The notes under the pieces: model-generated | What the model was told of the DNA's origin: nothing | Seen by the model: only the letters and a program-made list of their open reading frames with translations | Databases searched by the model: none | DNA from: a virus | Strand: one strand, 5' to 3' | DNA length: 42,292 bases | IMG/VR virus record: IMGVR_UViG_3300045978_000396 | Location: 1-42,292 of that record | Shown here: in pieces, positions 13,917-21,518 of the stretch | Position numbering within the stretch: the stretch's first letter is position 1 | How the letters are laid out: each line of letters begins with the position of its first letter | Translations under genes and position numbers: made by a program

Positions 13917-15143
13917 ATGGAATGGCGTCAAATTGAGAATGAGCGTGAAAAGTACATGGCGTACCTGTGCTCGCGGGAATGGGCGGAAAAACGCGAGGCG
14001 GTTCGCGGCCGTGCTAACGGATTGTGCGAACGATGTCGGTCGTTTCCGATGGACGCCTGCCACCATTTGACGTACGCCCGGAAATACGCGGAGGAACTGA
14101 GCGACCTGCAAGCAATCTGTGAACCGTGCCATGACTACATTCACGGCAAGAGCGACTTTGATCCGCTGCATTTCGCTGCTGGACGGAAAGAAATTCGGAT
14201 CGAGGCCGAGGGCGTCGATACAGCCGTCGAAATAAGTGCCGCCGTCCACCAATTGGCGATGGCAAAGGACGTGCTTCGGCGCACCAAGGATGCGATCTCT
14301 ACAGACAATCCGCTCATGCTCGGGCTGGAATCCGGACTGCCCGATTTGGACTTCTACTTGGGAGGGCTGCGGCCGGGAGCCGTGACCGTGATCGCCGGAC
14401 GGCCTTCCATGGGTAAGACGGCGTTGGCTCTGAACATCGTCGAGCATATCGCTGTGAAGGGACGGACACCGACTCTGTTGTTCAGTCTGGAAATGTCCTT
14501 GACTGAAATTGTCGTCAGGCTCGTCTCGTCTGCGTCTCGCGTAAGCGCTCATCGGATGATGCACAAAACGTGCAGCCGCGACGATGCAGACCGAATCGCC
14601 TCGCACGTCGGCGCGATTGACCAGGCGCCTCTGTGGATCGACGAGGGATCCTCCCGAACGATCAAAGAAATCGCTTCGCTTGTTCGACAGAAGAGGCGAG
14701 AGCATGAATTGGGACTCGCGGTGGTCGATTGCATCCAACTGATTCAATCGAGCAATCATCCGTTTTCGCGGCAGGATCAGCTCGCCGACATCAGCTTGCA
14801 CCTGAAAACGATGGCCCGGGAAAACGATATCCACGTGATCTGCCTTTCCCAGCTCAACCGACAACCTGAGACCGAGAAGGATAACCGCCCCAAGATTTCG
14901 CAGTTGCGCGGCTCAGGAGGGATTGAGGAAAACGCAGACGCGGTTCTCTTTGTGCACAGACCCGACTACTACCGCCGGGAGCCGGACGCGCGGGAGCCAT
15001 TTCCTGCCGAAATCATCGTCGGGAAGAACCGCAACGGACCTGTTGGATCCATTGATGTGCAATGGCTGCCGACTTTCATGAGGTTCGATCCGGCGCCGCC
15101 CGAACGACTTCAAGTGTTCGACGACTATCAGAGCAAGTTCTAG
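13917..15143 (+). CDS. DnaB-like helicase with N-terminal HNH-like domain
   Basis: The ATG at 13917 has GGGAG 8 bases upstream, giving 408 residues. Residues about 1-78 hold an HNH-type treble clef: CERC (37-40), DACHH (47-50), CEPC (68-71) and a final H76 in DYIHG. Residues about 125-400 are a RecA-like DnaB C-terminal domain with Walker A GRPSMGKT (161-168), LFSLEMS, Walker B VVDCIQLI, and the SQLNR and LRGSGGIEENAD motifs. The standard DnaB N-terminal domain is missing and the HNH module takes its place. The helicase would be loaded at the origin next door by the preceding initiator. Confidence 0.88.
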   Translation: MEWRQIENEREKYMAYLCSREWAEKREAVRGRANGLCERCRSFPMDACHHLTYARKYAEELSDLQAICEPCHDYIHGKSDFDPLHFAAGRKEIRIEAEGVDTAVEISAAVHQLAMAKDVLRRTKDAISTDNPLMLGLESGLPDLDFYLGGLRPGAVTVIAGRPSMGKTALALNIVEHIAVKGRTPTLLFSLEMSLTEIVVRLVSSASRVSAHRMMHKTCSRDDADRIASHVGAIDQAPLWIDEGSSRTIKEIASLVRQKRREHELGLAVVDCIQLIQSSNHPFSRQDQLADISLHLKTMARENDIHVICLSQLNRQPETEKDNRPKISQLRGSGGIEENADAVLFVHRPDYYRREPDAREPFPAEIIVGKNRNGPVGSIDVQWLPTFMRFDPAPPERLQVFDDYQSKF

Positions 15144-15155
15144 AAGGGACACTGT

Positions 15156-16991
15156 ATGTCATCCACCATCACGCAACCGCCGCGGCAGGCGAGACGCACA
15201 TCGCAGCGTACCAGTGCGGCCATGCCACCGTACGATGACCCGGAGCACGACCCCGTGGCGGTTCACCGGCGCGACGGCTATGTCGCAGCCGTCGACGAGA
15301 TCGTGCAACTGCCGCTGGAGAAGATCCACCGGCATCCGCACAACCGGCACCCGCGCGAGGAAGACATCCAGGAGCTGGCCGCGTCGCTGGATAAGGATGG
15401 CCAGAAGGAGCCGATCATCGTGCGCCCGCGGCCGGCGCCGTTCCCTGAAGACGAGGTTCTCGGGCACTACGAGCTGATCAGCGGCGAGACGCGCGTGCTG
15501 GCCGCCCGGCGGATCGGCTGGGACACGATCGCCGCCCGGATCCGCACCGACCTGGACGACGCGGCGGCCTTGCGGGAGCTGGCGATCGCCAACGCGTTCC
15601 GCCGGGATCTCGATCCGATACAGCGAGCACGGATGCTCCGCCAGCTGACGTCGCCCGTGGAAGAGGGCGGCGCCGGCTTGCCAGCGGCCGAGGCCGGGCA
15701 GATCTACGGGCTCGAGAGCGACTCCGGCGTCCGCAACGCGATCCAGCTGTTGAAGCTTCCGGAAGTGTGGCAGCAGCGCGTTGTTTCCCGGGAGCTGCCG
15801 GAGTCGTCGGCCAGGCAACTGGTACCCTACGTCGATTGCGAGCCGGTGTTGAAGGAGCTCGACATCGACTTCAAGAGCGAGGGGCACTGGATGCGGGAAC
15901 GCTTCAAGTCCCGCGACGGACTGAAGTGGCTGTTGGAGGAAAACGTCCGGAAAGTCACCCGGCCCGTCGAGAAGGGCGTCAAGCACGACTACGGCTACCA
16001 ACTCGGCGGTGAACACGCGCGGTACTTCAAGCTCGATCCGGACGTCGAGCAGAAGCTCCAAATCGTCGAGCTACCGCTAGGCAAGAACGGCAAGCTGGTC
16101 AAACGGGCGCTGAATCACAAGCTCTACGACGAGCTGCAGAAGCCGCTGATCCAGAGCAGACTCGCGGAGCGAAAGGCCGGCGGAAGGGCGAAGTCCGCCA
16201 AGCCTCAGACGGCCGCCGCGAACGCGGCCGACGAGAAGCGGAAGCGCGGCGAGCAGGCGGACCAGGTCACCAAGCGCGTGTTCGAGTGGCGGCAGCGGTT
16301 CCTCCGCCTGGCGATCGCCGAGACGATCCAGCCGGGCAATTACAAGACGGCCCTGCTGCTGCCGCTGCTCTGCCATGCGGCCGGGCAGAACACGACGAAC
16401 TACCAGCGCGCTCCGCTGGACGACTTTCTCGCCGCCGCAGTCAGCCACAACACCTGCGACGTCGCCCGCCGCCGAAAGCCGCCGCAGTTCGACCGGTTCA
16501 TGAACGACGCCGCGCTGCTCGCAGTACTTGGACCGCACCTGGACGCAAGTGACGACCCGGTGGACGAGATTGAGCACGTGCACTACGGAATGGTCCGCTA
16601 CCTGCTCTGGCCGCAGTGCGCCGGGGTCGGAGCCGAGGATCCGGATGAGGATGTGCTGTCGGCCGGTCCGCCGGATATGCTGCCACCGATCGGTCACCAC
16701 ACCGTCGAGGCGATCGCGGCGTACGTCGGCGCCGACCTGCGCGCTCATTGGCAGCGGGGAGCGATCCACGGTTCGTACGAGCGGCCGCTGATCGAGGAGT
16801 TCTTCGGGCTGCATTACCGCTGGCAGCTTGACGAGTTGAGCCGGGAGCTGCTCGGCAGCCCGCTCGAATCGAAACACGGCAAGACCGCCGCCATCCAGGT
16901 GCTGTTGGCACACCACTCCGGCAAGCACGTGCTCAAGCTGCCGAAGTCGATCGAGAACGGCGCGGCGAAATCCAGCCGGGGAAAGAAGTGA
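15156..16991 (+). CDS. ParB-domain protein with large C-terminal extension
   Basis: The 611-residue protein has a ParB/Srx-type N-terminal domain at about residues 48-165: LPLEKIHRHPHN, then EDIQELAASL, the SGETRVLAA nucleotide-binding motif and the ANAFRRDLDPIQRARM segment typical of ParB CTPase-fold proteins. Residues about 170-250 look like a helix-turn-helix spreading region. The rest (about 250-611) is helical and unassigned and contains basic linkers (residues 335-380). The length is about twice that of a chromosomal ParB. Possible roles are partition of a circular genome, replication or gene control. Three parS-like palindromes in this genome make a ParB-parS relation worth testing. 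RBS AGAAGGG lies 8 bases upstream. Confidence 0.75.
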   Translation: MSSTITQPPRQARRTSQRTSAAMPPYDDPEHDPVAVHRRDGYVAAVDEIVQLPLEKIHRHPHNRHPREEDIQELAASLDKDGQKEPIIVRPRPAPFPEDEVLGHYELISGETRVLAARRIGWDTIAARIRTDLDDAAALRELAIANAFRRDLDPIQRARMLRQLTSPVEEGGAGLPAAEAGQIYGLESDSGVRNAIQLLKLPEVWQQRVVSRELPESSARQLVPYVDCEPVLKELDIDFKSEGHWMRERFKSRDGLKWLLEENVRKVTRPVEKGVKHDYGYQLGGEHARYFKLDPDVEQKLQIVELPLGKNGKLVKRALNHKLYDELQKPLIQSRLAERKAGGRAKSAKPQTAAANAADEKRKRGEQADQVTKRVFEWRQRFLRLAIAETIQPGNYKTALLLPLLCHAAGQNTTNYQRAPLDDFLAAAVSHNTCDVARRRKPPQFDRFMNDAALLAVLGPHLDASDDPVDEIEHVHYGMVRYLLWPQCAGVGAEDPDEDVLSAGPPDMLPPIGHHTVEAIAAYVGADLRAHWQRGAIHGSYERPLIEEFFGLHYRWQLDELSRELLGSPLESKHGKTAAIQVLLAHHSGKHVLKLPKSIENGAAKSSRGKK

Positions 16992-17040
16992 TCGGGCAAG
17001 GATGACGTGACAGCCGGCAGTGGGAATGAGGGCCGACAGT

Positions 17041-17373
17041 ATGAGCGGACATGATTTCTGGGGCATCATCACCGACCCCGTGGCGGCCACCTGGTGGCGA
17101 GCGATCCTCGGTGTGTACGACGAACAGCCGCATGTGCCGCTCCTGTCTCCGGTAGTCCATCTCGGCGAACTGCCCGGGTTGGGGCGTACTCGAGTCTACC
17201 TGGTACGCCTCGACCTGCTGACAGCCGAACAGCGGTCGCGCCTGGTAACACACATCGCGACGCGGTTCGACGAGTCGATCCAGGACGTGTCTGACCATCT
17301 GGAGGCCGAGGGCCTGCCGATCCGGGCGAGTACTTGCAGCGTGGTCATCAACAACCCGCAACGGTGGTGTTGA
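17041..17373 (+). CDS. Hypothetical early protein
   Basis: The ATG at 17041 has GAGGG 8 bases upstream; ATG at 17026 and GTG at 17020 are possible longer starts. It gives 110 residues with a central beta-alpha pattern (TRVYLVRLDLLTAEQRSRL). No motif is recognised. The next gene starts one base after the stop codon (gap of one A), so the two are coupled. Confidence 0.55.
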   Translation: MSGHDFWGIITDPVAATWWRAILGVYDEQPHVPLLSPVVHLGELPGLGRTRVYLVRLDLLTAEQRSRLVTHIATRFDESIQDVSDHLEAEGLPIRASTCSVVINNPQRWC

Positions 17374-17374
17374 A

Positions 17375-18070
17375 ATGGATCGCGAGAAAGCCAGACAGTT
17401 GCTGGACAAGCTCCGCATGCGAACCGAAGCACGCGGCGCCACGCCGGCCGAGGCGGCCTCAGCGGCGGCGTTGGCCGCGAAGATTATCGAGCGCTACGGG
17501 CTCAACGAGTCAAACGCGGCCGAAGTGGAACACACGCACGCGCTGGACGAGAAGAGGTTTCCGCGTTGGGCGCACGTGCTGGGATGGGCGATCGAAGAGC
17601 GGTTCGGGTGCTCGGGCCGGTACCAGTGGCGAGTGGGGCAGCGCGCGGCGATCGTCTTCCGAGGTCCGGAGCACCTGGCCCGCGTCTCGTGCTGGCTATT
17701 TGCCGCGATCGCCAAGGATCTCGATCAACGCAGCCGCAGGGCGGGGGATACGCACGGCGTCAGCGGTACGCAGCTGCGGAAGTTCCGCAATGAATTTCGG
17801 AAAGCGGCGTGCTGGGAAGTGTGGAGGCGGATGCGTCCTCCACGGGAGCAGCTCAAGGGAGCACCCGTCGAGTCACCAAAGGCCAGCCCGCGGCGTACAC
17901 GGAAGAAGGTGTCTCGTATCAGCAGCGATGACTGGGTAGCGATCGAAGCCGGAATGCTGTGCGGACGCGAGATTTCCCTGGATACCGATGTGATCGGTGA
18001 GCGAGGAGTCCACGCCGTCGCGGCGATCGAAGGCCCGCGGCGCCCGACACGGCAGGCGACGTTGTTTTAG
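17375..18070 (+). CDS. DUF2786-family protein
   Basis: The 231-residue protein begins with MDREKARQLLDKL followed by ATPAEAASAAALAAKIIERYGL, the N-terminal signature of DUF2786. A middle domain (about residues 60-150, RWAHVLGWAIEERFGCS ... FRNEFRKAACWEVW) matches the region usually found behind it in phage and bacterial members. The C-terminus is basic. The molecular role is unknown; members are common in phage early regions. The start follows the previous stop by one base. Confidence 0.75.
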   Translation: MDREKARQLLDKLRMRTEARGATPAEAASAAALAAKIIERYGLNESNAAEVEHTHALDEKRFPRWAHVLGWAIEERFGCSGRYQWRVGQRAAIVFRGPEHLARVSCWLFAAIAKDLDQRSRRAGDTHGVSGTQLRKFRNEFRKAACWEVWRRMRPPREQLKGAPVESPKASPRRTRKKVSRISSDDWVAIEAGMLCGREISLDTDVIGERGVHAVAAIEGPRRPTRQATLF

Positions 18071-18080
18071 GTAAGCAACG

Positions 18081-18311
18081 ATGGTGACTCGGCGTGAAAG
18101 ATTTGCCAAGCCTCGTCCAGCAGGATGGAAGCCAAGGCCAGGCGATCACGTTTACATTGCGCGGATCGCGAAGACGCTGGGAATGCTTACCGGCCGTGGA
18201 ATGGTGATCGGGTCCACGATCGATCCGGACTACTGGCGAGTGCGGATATGGTACGGGCGACAGGTCAGCTCGGACCTGTGGCACATCGACGAACTGCGGC
18301 CAGTGAGGTGA
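18081..18311 (+). CDS. Small basic protein
   Basis: The 76-residue product is basic at the N-terminus and beta-rich in the middle (DYWRVRIWYGRQVSSDLW), perhaps an SH3-like barrel. No family is recognised. It lies ten bases after the DUF2786 gene and ten before the next gene, in a run of short early genes. Confidence 0.5.
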   Translation: MVTRRERFAKPRPAGWKPRPGDHVYIARIAKTLGMLTGRGMVIGSTIDPDYWRVRIWYGRQVSSDLWHIDELRPVR

Positions 18312-18321
18312 TCCGATAGGA

Positions 18322-18591
18322 ATGACCGCGCAAGAATACCGTGATGTGCTGATGCACCTGCAGGCCGATTACTCAGCATGGGCATCGGATGACTGCCCAG
18401 CGGATCTACGTGTCGAGTCCGCCAACTTTATCACCGGTCAATTCCCGGCCATGTGTGCGATTGTCTTAGCCGCTGTGGAGTGGAGAGAGGCTTACGGAGA
18501 GCGATCAATTACGCGGATGCGAGATGCAAATCTAGCGCTGCGAGCAGCAGTTGATCGGGTTGTGACTGAGACAGGTAGATCGGTTTCCTGA
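18322..18591 (+). CDS. Small helical protein
   Basis: The 89-residue product is almost entirely helical, with a hydrophobic central segment (FPAMCAIVLAAVEW) too short and polar-flanked for a sure membrane span. The stop codon lies in the loop of a weak stem ATCGG/CCGAT (18579-18597) that continues into the next gene. The role is unknown. Confidence 0.5.
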   Translation: MTAQEYRDVLMHLQADYSAWASDDCPADLRVESANFITGQFPAMCAIVLAAVEWREAYGERSITRMRDANLALRAAVDRVVTETGRSVS

Positions 18592-18597
18592 TCCGAT
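18579..18597 (+). repeat. Intergenic stem-loop, weak copy
   Basis: ATCGG (18579-18583) pairs with CCGAT (18593-18597) round a nine-base loop that contains the stop codon of the preceding gene. The right arm is followed by GAG as in the copies at 18788 and 19249, but the CTCGC loop is absent, so it may be a degenerate member. Confidence 0.35.
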
Positions 18598-18784
18598 GAG
18601 AGAAATCATGTCTGGACGATTAGCCTACGAAGCGTACCGATGCCACACAAAGCAACCACTCCCTGGGTGGCGTGATCTTCCGATTGCGATCCAGGAGGCA
18701 TGGGACGCGGCTGCGGCAGCCGTCCGCGACTCTGTGCTCAGCGACATTCGGGAGTACCTTGCGGACTGTGACGATGAGGATTGA
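18596..18784 (+). CDS. Small acidic protein
   Basis: Starting at 18596 the product has 62 residues; a start at the second Met (18608) is equally possible because GAGAGA precedes it. The sequence is helical with a Trp in the middle and an acidic end (DCDDED). No motif is recognised. A conserved stem-loop lies immediately after its stop. Confidence 0.5.
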   Translation: MREIMSGRLAYEAYRCHTKQPLPGWRDLPIAIQEAWDAAAAAVRDSVLSDIREYLADCDDED

Positions 18785-18787
18785 ATA

Positions 18788-18806
18788 ATCGGTTCTCGCA
18801 ACCGAT
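18788..18806 (+). repeat. Intergenic stem-loop with CTCGC loop, copy 1
   Basis: ATCGGT (18788-18793), loop TCTCGCA and ACCGAT (18801-18806) form a perfect 6-bp stem, three bases after a stop codon. A 12-codon leader reading frame starts in the right arm (ATG at 18805) and stops one base before the ATG of the Tad1-like gene at 18845. Confidence 0.6.
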
Positions 18807-18844
18807 GAGACGATCGACAGGTTTTGTGAGACGAAAGGGATGAA

Positions 18845-19246
18845 ATGAGAGAGTTAACGAGCCATAAAGTGAACGGGCTGAATGAGGCGTTGAAGATCGA
18901 AGTGTTTGATGAGCCGGGGCCGGGCAATGCCTGTCACGAGTACCAGATCGCACCGGTCGCCTACGAGCCGGCCGAGGGCGACGTGGCGAAGGCCATCCAA
19001 CTGTCACGCGCCTACTGCCGCATCCATTTTCAGACCGGGCCGATTGCGGAAGCGGGCGTCAACGGCGTCAGCAATGAGGCGCTGCTTGCGATCGTGGAGG
19101 ATCGCCTGCTGGGATTCCAGGCCGGGGCGTTTGCGTGTGAGTCCAACGCGCGGGCGCTGTATCACGTGCAGGCCGCCATGGAAGCATTGCGGCTGCGGAC
19201 GCAAGAGCGCCTAGCCCGCGGAGTCGAAGGCACCAACGTGAAGTGA
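18845..19246 (+). CDS. tad1: Probable Tad1 anti-Thoeris / signal-nucleotide sponge
   Basis: The 133-residue protein has the features I recall for phage Tad1 proteins (NCBI Acb2/Tad1 hairpin domain). These are an N-terminal VNGLNEAL and DEPGPGNACHEYQI beta region, then FQTGPIAEAGVNGVSNEALLAIV and a helical hairpin ending RTQERLARGVEGT. F91, N101, R118 and R122 have the spacing F-x9-N-x16-R-x3-R that I associate with ligand-binding residues of the characterised Tad1. Tad1 binds gcADPR made by Thoeris ThsB, and relatives bind CBASS cyclic trinucleotides, so effectors are not activated. It would act in the cytoplasm early in infection. RBS AAGGGA lies before the ATG. The family match is from memory. 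Confidence 0.75.
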   Translation: MRELTSHKVNGLNEALKIEVFDEPGPGNACHEYQIAPVAYEPAEGDVAKAIQLSRAYCRIHFQTGPIAEAGVNGVSNEALLAIVEDRLLGFQAGAFACESNARALYHVQAAMEALRLRTQERLARGVEGTNVK

Positions 19247-19248
19247 CA

Positions 19249-19267
19249 ATCGGTCTCGCACACCGAT
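19249..19267 (+). repeat. Intergenic stem-loop with CTCGC loop, copy 2
   Basis: ATCGGT (19249-19254), loop CTCGCAC and ACCGAT (19262-19267) form a perfect 6-bp stem two bases after the Tad1 stop codon. GAGGAAAG follows and serves as ribosome binding site of the next gene, so the stem could mask or present it. Confidence 0.6.
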
Positions 19268-19278
19268 GAGGAAAGACT

Positions 19279-19551
19279 ATGGCTGTGGTCGACCTGCAGG
19301 CAGAGCTGATTCTCGTGATGGATCAGTTGTCCGCGATTTGCCGGCGTCATGGATACGACGCGAAGCCCATGGTATTGCTGGTCCACCACAATGGCCCGGC
19401 TTCCTCCATGCTTGTTGGCAACGTGAATCCACACTTTGCGTGCGAGGTCATTCGCGTGCTCGGCAATCAGGGAAGTAAATCGGATATGTCCGTTTCTGAA
19501 GCGGCTATCCGTTCTGTGCTTGGCGAGCAACGAGCAGAAGAGCCGAGCTAA
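19279..19551 (+). CDS. Small hypothetical protein
   Basis: The 90-residue product has a helical start (DLQAELILVMDQLSAICRR) and a beta-like middle with HHNGPASSMLVG. GAGGAAAG before the ATG is the ribosome binding site. I do not recognise a family. A stem-loop of the CTCGC type begins at its stop codon. Confidence 0.55.
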   Translation: MAVVDLQAELILVMDQLSAICRRHGYDAKPMVLLVHHNGPASSMLVGNVNPHFACEVIRVLGNQGSKSDMSVSEAAIRSVLGEQRAEEPS

Positions 19552-19568
19552 TCGGCGCTCGCGGCCGA
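19552..19568 (+). repeat. Intergenic stem-loop with CTCGC loop, copy 3
   Basis: TCGGC (19552-19556), loop GCTCGCG and GCCGA (19564-19568) form a perfect 5-bp stem directly after the stop TAA at 19549-19551. The stem base changed compatibly on both sides relative to the other copies (GGT/ACC to GGC/GCC), which supports selection on pairing. Confidence 0.6.
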
Positions 19569-19631
19569 AGGGAGACGAGGTAAGGAAGCCGTCACTGGTC
19601 AAAGTTGCGCCGGGTTGCCCACTTTTGTGCC

Positions 19632-19661
19632 TTGACCCAGTCAGTAGGGTATCTGTAACAT
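19632..19661 (+). promoter_or_regulatory. Possible promoter before the terminator
   Basis: TTGACC (19632-19637) and TAACAT (19656-19661) are 18 bases apart. Transcription would begin about 19668 and meet the terminator at once, giving a very short RNA. The match at the -10 site is only moderate. Confidence 0.3.
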
Positions 19662-19671
19662 CGGGGCATAC

Positions 19672-19717
19672 GGGCGGGTCAGCCTTAACGGATTGGGCTG
19701 ACCCGCCCATTTTCGTT
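19672..19717 (+). terminator. Strong intrinsic terminator
   Basis: GGGCGGGTCAGCC (19672-19684) and GGCTGACCCGCCC (19696-19708) form a perfect 13-bp stem with an 11-base loop, followed by ATTTTCGTT. It closes the early transcript with the small genes. Confidence 0.85.
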
Positions 19718-19834
19718 GGGGCGCCGCCTAGTCACGGCGGCGGGTTCGTCCAGGAGGGATCACACAGAGTAGGATGCTCTGGCCCGCCATCTGTCTGCGC
19801 CATCACAACGCCCGGCAGCGACACGGAGGTCGGC

Positions 19835-20278
19835 ATGAAAAGCAGCACGATGGATGCTCCGCGGCCGCGAATGGTACCCGGTACTGCGCGGAGGTCGGCC
19901 AAGAATCAGGCCAACCAAAACCATTGGAAGGCCCGGCAAGGCGGCGTGCAAGGGCCGCGACGCCGGAAACGTCCCATCATCACCTGGCTCTGGTGCGAAC
20001 CCGGTGATCAGGACGTCCGCACGGTGCTCGCCTACACTCGCAGCGAAGCCCGCTCCCTGGTCAAGAAAGCGCTCGGCCTGGGATCTCACCATCGGATGCC
20101 CTCGCAGATCCGTCTGTGGCGGGGCGAGACGACGGTGGGCCAAGAATGTGTCAGGCGGCTCGGCAACTTGGCCGTCGGCCCGTCACCGCTGTCACGCGTC
20201 GCCGGCCACATTAGGCGGTCGGCCGCAGTGCTCCGCCATCTCTTCGCTGTTTCCCCGGAAACACGGCGGGCCGCATGA
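19835..20278 (+). CDS. Basic hypothetical protein
   Basis: The ATG at 19835 has ACGGAGGT 5 bases upstream, giving 147 residues; a longer frame upstream runs through the terminator and is not used. The N-terminal 50 residues are very basic and probably disordered. The middle has a small folded part with ITWLWCEPGDQDVRTVLAYTRSEARSLVKKALG. The role is unknown. The parS-like site at 20248 lies within the codons of VSPETR near the end. The stop overlaps the next ATG (ATGA). Confidence 0.55.
   Translation: MKSSTMDAPRPRMVPGTARRSAKNQANQNHWKARQGGVQGPRRRKRPIITWLWCEPGDQDVRTVLAYTRSEARSLVKKALGLGSHHRMPSQIRLWRGETTVGQECVRRLGNLAVGPSPLSRVAGHIRRSAAVLRHLFAVSPETRRAA
20248..20263. promoter_or_regulatory. parS-like palindrome, copy 2
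   Basis: TGTTTCCCCGGAAACA is identical to the copy at 6715. It lies inside the C-terminal coding region of the gene at 19835, about 13.5 kb from copy 1. Confidence 0.5.
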
Positions 20279-20562
20279 CCGAGAACATACGCGCAGGGCG
20301 GGCCTCGGTCCAGCTGCACGGCGACGAGGCGGCCGTGTGTGGCCTCCTCGAACAGCGGCTCGGCTGGGACTGCGCCAAGGCCGCTGCGCTGGTCGGCGAG
20401 TTAACGGACGAGGAACTCGACGCCCTGCTCCATTACCGGCGCGAGGCCAGAGAGACGGCCATCATCGGCGTCGCCGCCATCGTCTATCGCGCCCGGCTGC
20501 GATTGGCCCGCGTCGAGGCCGACCACCACGGTCGCCTCGTGCGTCGGCTGCAGAATCTGTAA
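20275..20562 (+). CDS. Small helical protein
   Basis: The 95-residue product is helical throughout, with an Ala-rich start region and an Arg-rich C-terminus (YRARLRLARVEADHHGRLVRRL). It begins by ATGA overlap with the previous gene. No motif is recognised. Confidence 0.5.
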   Translation: MTENIRAGRASVQLHGDEAAVCGLLEQRLGWDCAKAAALVGELTDEELDALLHYRREARETAIIGVAAIVYRARLRLARVEADHHGRLVRRLQNL

Positions 20563-20637
20563 ACCCGCCGATGACGGGGGACGCACGTCTAGCGTATCGT
20601 ACCCGCCGCATTTGCGGGGGGTCGGCGAGGAGGCCGG

Positions 20638-20844
20638 ATGACACCCGCCGATTCGACGCACGAGCACGTCTACTTGCGGCAACGCAAGTGTGACCGGCCC
20701 GTGTGCCGTCGGTGTGGCCGACCGTACGTCGCGGGATCCACGCAGCACGTGGTCACCTACTACTATCCCACATGCCGCTGCGTGGTGCCCAACCGTAAGG
20801 TCTTACGACGTCCCTGGTCGCCTCACCCGGGGGGGCCCCCCTGA
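20638..20844 (+). CDS. Small zinc-ribbon-like protein
   Basis: The 68-residue product has CDRPVCRRCG and PTCRC, enough Cys for one zinc site, and a basic C-terminus. GGAGG lies 4 bases before the ATG. The role is unknown; nucleic-acid binding is plausible. Confidence 0.45.
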   Translation: MTPADSTHEHVYLRQRKCDRPVCRRCGRPYVAGSTQHVVTYYYPTCRCVVPNRKVLRRPWSPHPGGPP

Positions 20845-20993
20845 CGGGTCCTTCCGGGGGCACCCAGAGATGAAGGAACGTTCCCCCGCCGTGCGGCGTT
20901 TTCACATGCAAACGAGTTGTTTGGGGGTTACTACCCCTACCCTGCCGAACGGATCTCGGTGGCCGTGCTCAACGCCGGCAGATGGAGCTGCGA
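20845..20993. other. Gene-free gap with GC-rich hairpins
   Basis: The 149 bases between two genes hold a GGGGGGCCCCCC-type palindrome near its left edge, a second C/G-rich dyad near 20855, and TTTGGGGGTTACTACCCCT (around 20920-20938), which can fold. I see no convincing promoter. Confidence 0.35.
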
Positions 20994-21428
20994 ATGTTCG
21001 GGCCGACCAATGCGACGCTGCTTGCCACCATCAATCAACTCCGCGCTGAGGTGGCCTCGCAAGAGACCGACACACGCACCCAGATTCGCGGCACGAGCAA
21101 AGCGATTCTCAACGCCCTGGCCGGCGTGGCTGGGGCCATCGACCGATTGACCGAGGAGATCATTCACATGAGGACCGACTTCAGCGAAGAACGGCAAACC
21201 ATCCGCAGCGGAGTGGCCGGATTGGCTGAGCAAGTGCAGCGGTTGGCCGCGAGCTACGAGAAGATCGCCGAAGCCGTTAAGAGCTGCGATCACACGACGG
21301 ACGAGGCGGAATTCCAGCAGTTGGGGACACAGCTCGATGCGGGTGTGGCCGGCCTGAAAACCGTCGCCGATCAACTCGAAGCGCTGGTCATCGTACCCGA
21401 GCCGCCCGATGACACCGAGGTGGTGTAA
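20994..21428 (+). CDS. Coiled-coil protein, unknown
   Basis: The ATG at 20994 has GGAG 6 bases upstream (ATG at 20982 is the alternative), giving 144 residues. Almost the whole sequence forms heptad-like helices (LLATINQLRAEV, IDRLTEEIIHMRTDF, LAEQVQRLAASYEKI), followed by an acidic tail. It may oligomerise. The position before the lysis-type genes could mean a virion-associated or lysis-accessory role, but nothing in the sequence decides this. Confidence 0.55.
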   Translation: MFGPTNATLLATINQLRAEVASQETDTRTQIRGTSKAILNALAGVAGAIDRLTEEIIHMRTDFSEERQTIRSGVAGLAEQVQRLAASYEKIAEAVKSCDHTTDEAEFQQLGTQLDAGVAGLKTVADQLEALVIVPEPPDDTEVV

Positions 21429-21518
21429 GGAACCACGTGCAGGCCGATGCCTGAGGCGCGGGGACTCGCCGGCCGAACCGGGAAGCCGACCGGCGATCCC
21501 CGTTTTCACGAGAGTGCC

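Noticed and set aside
18788-19568. CTCGC stem-loops as CsrA binding sites
   Set aside because: CsrA sites need GGA in the loop; these loops have none.
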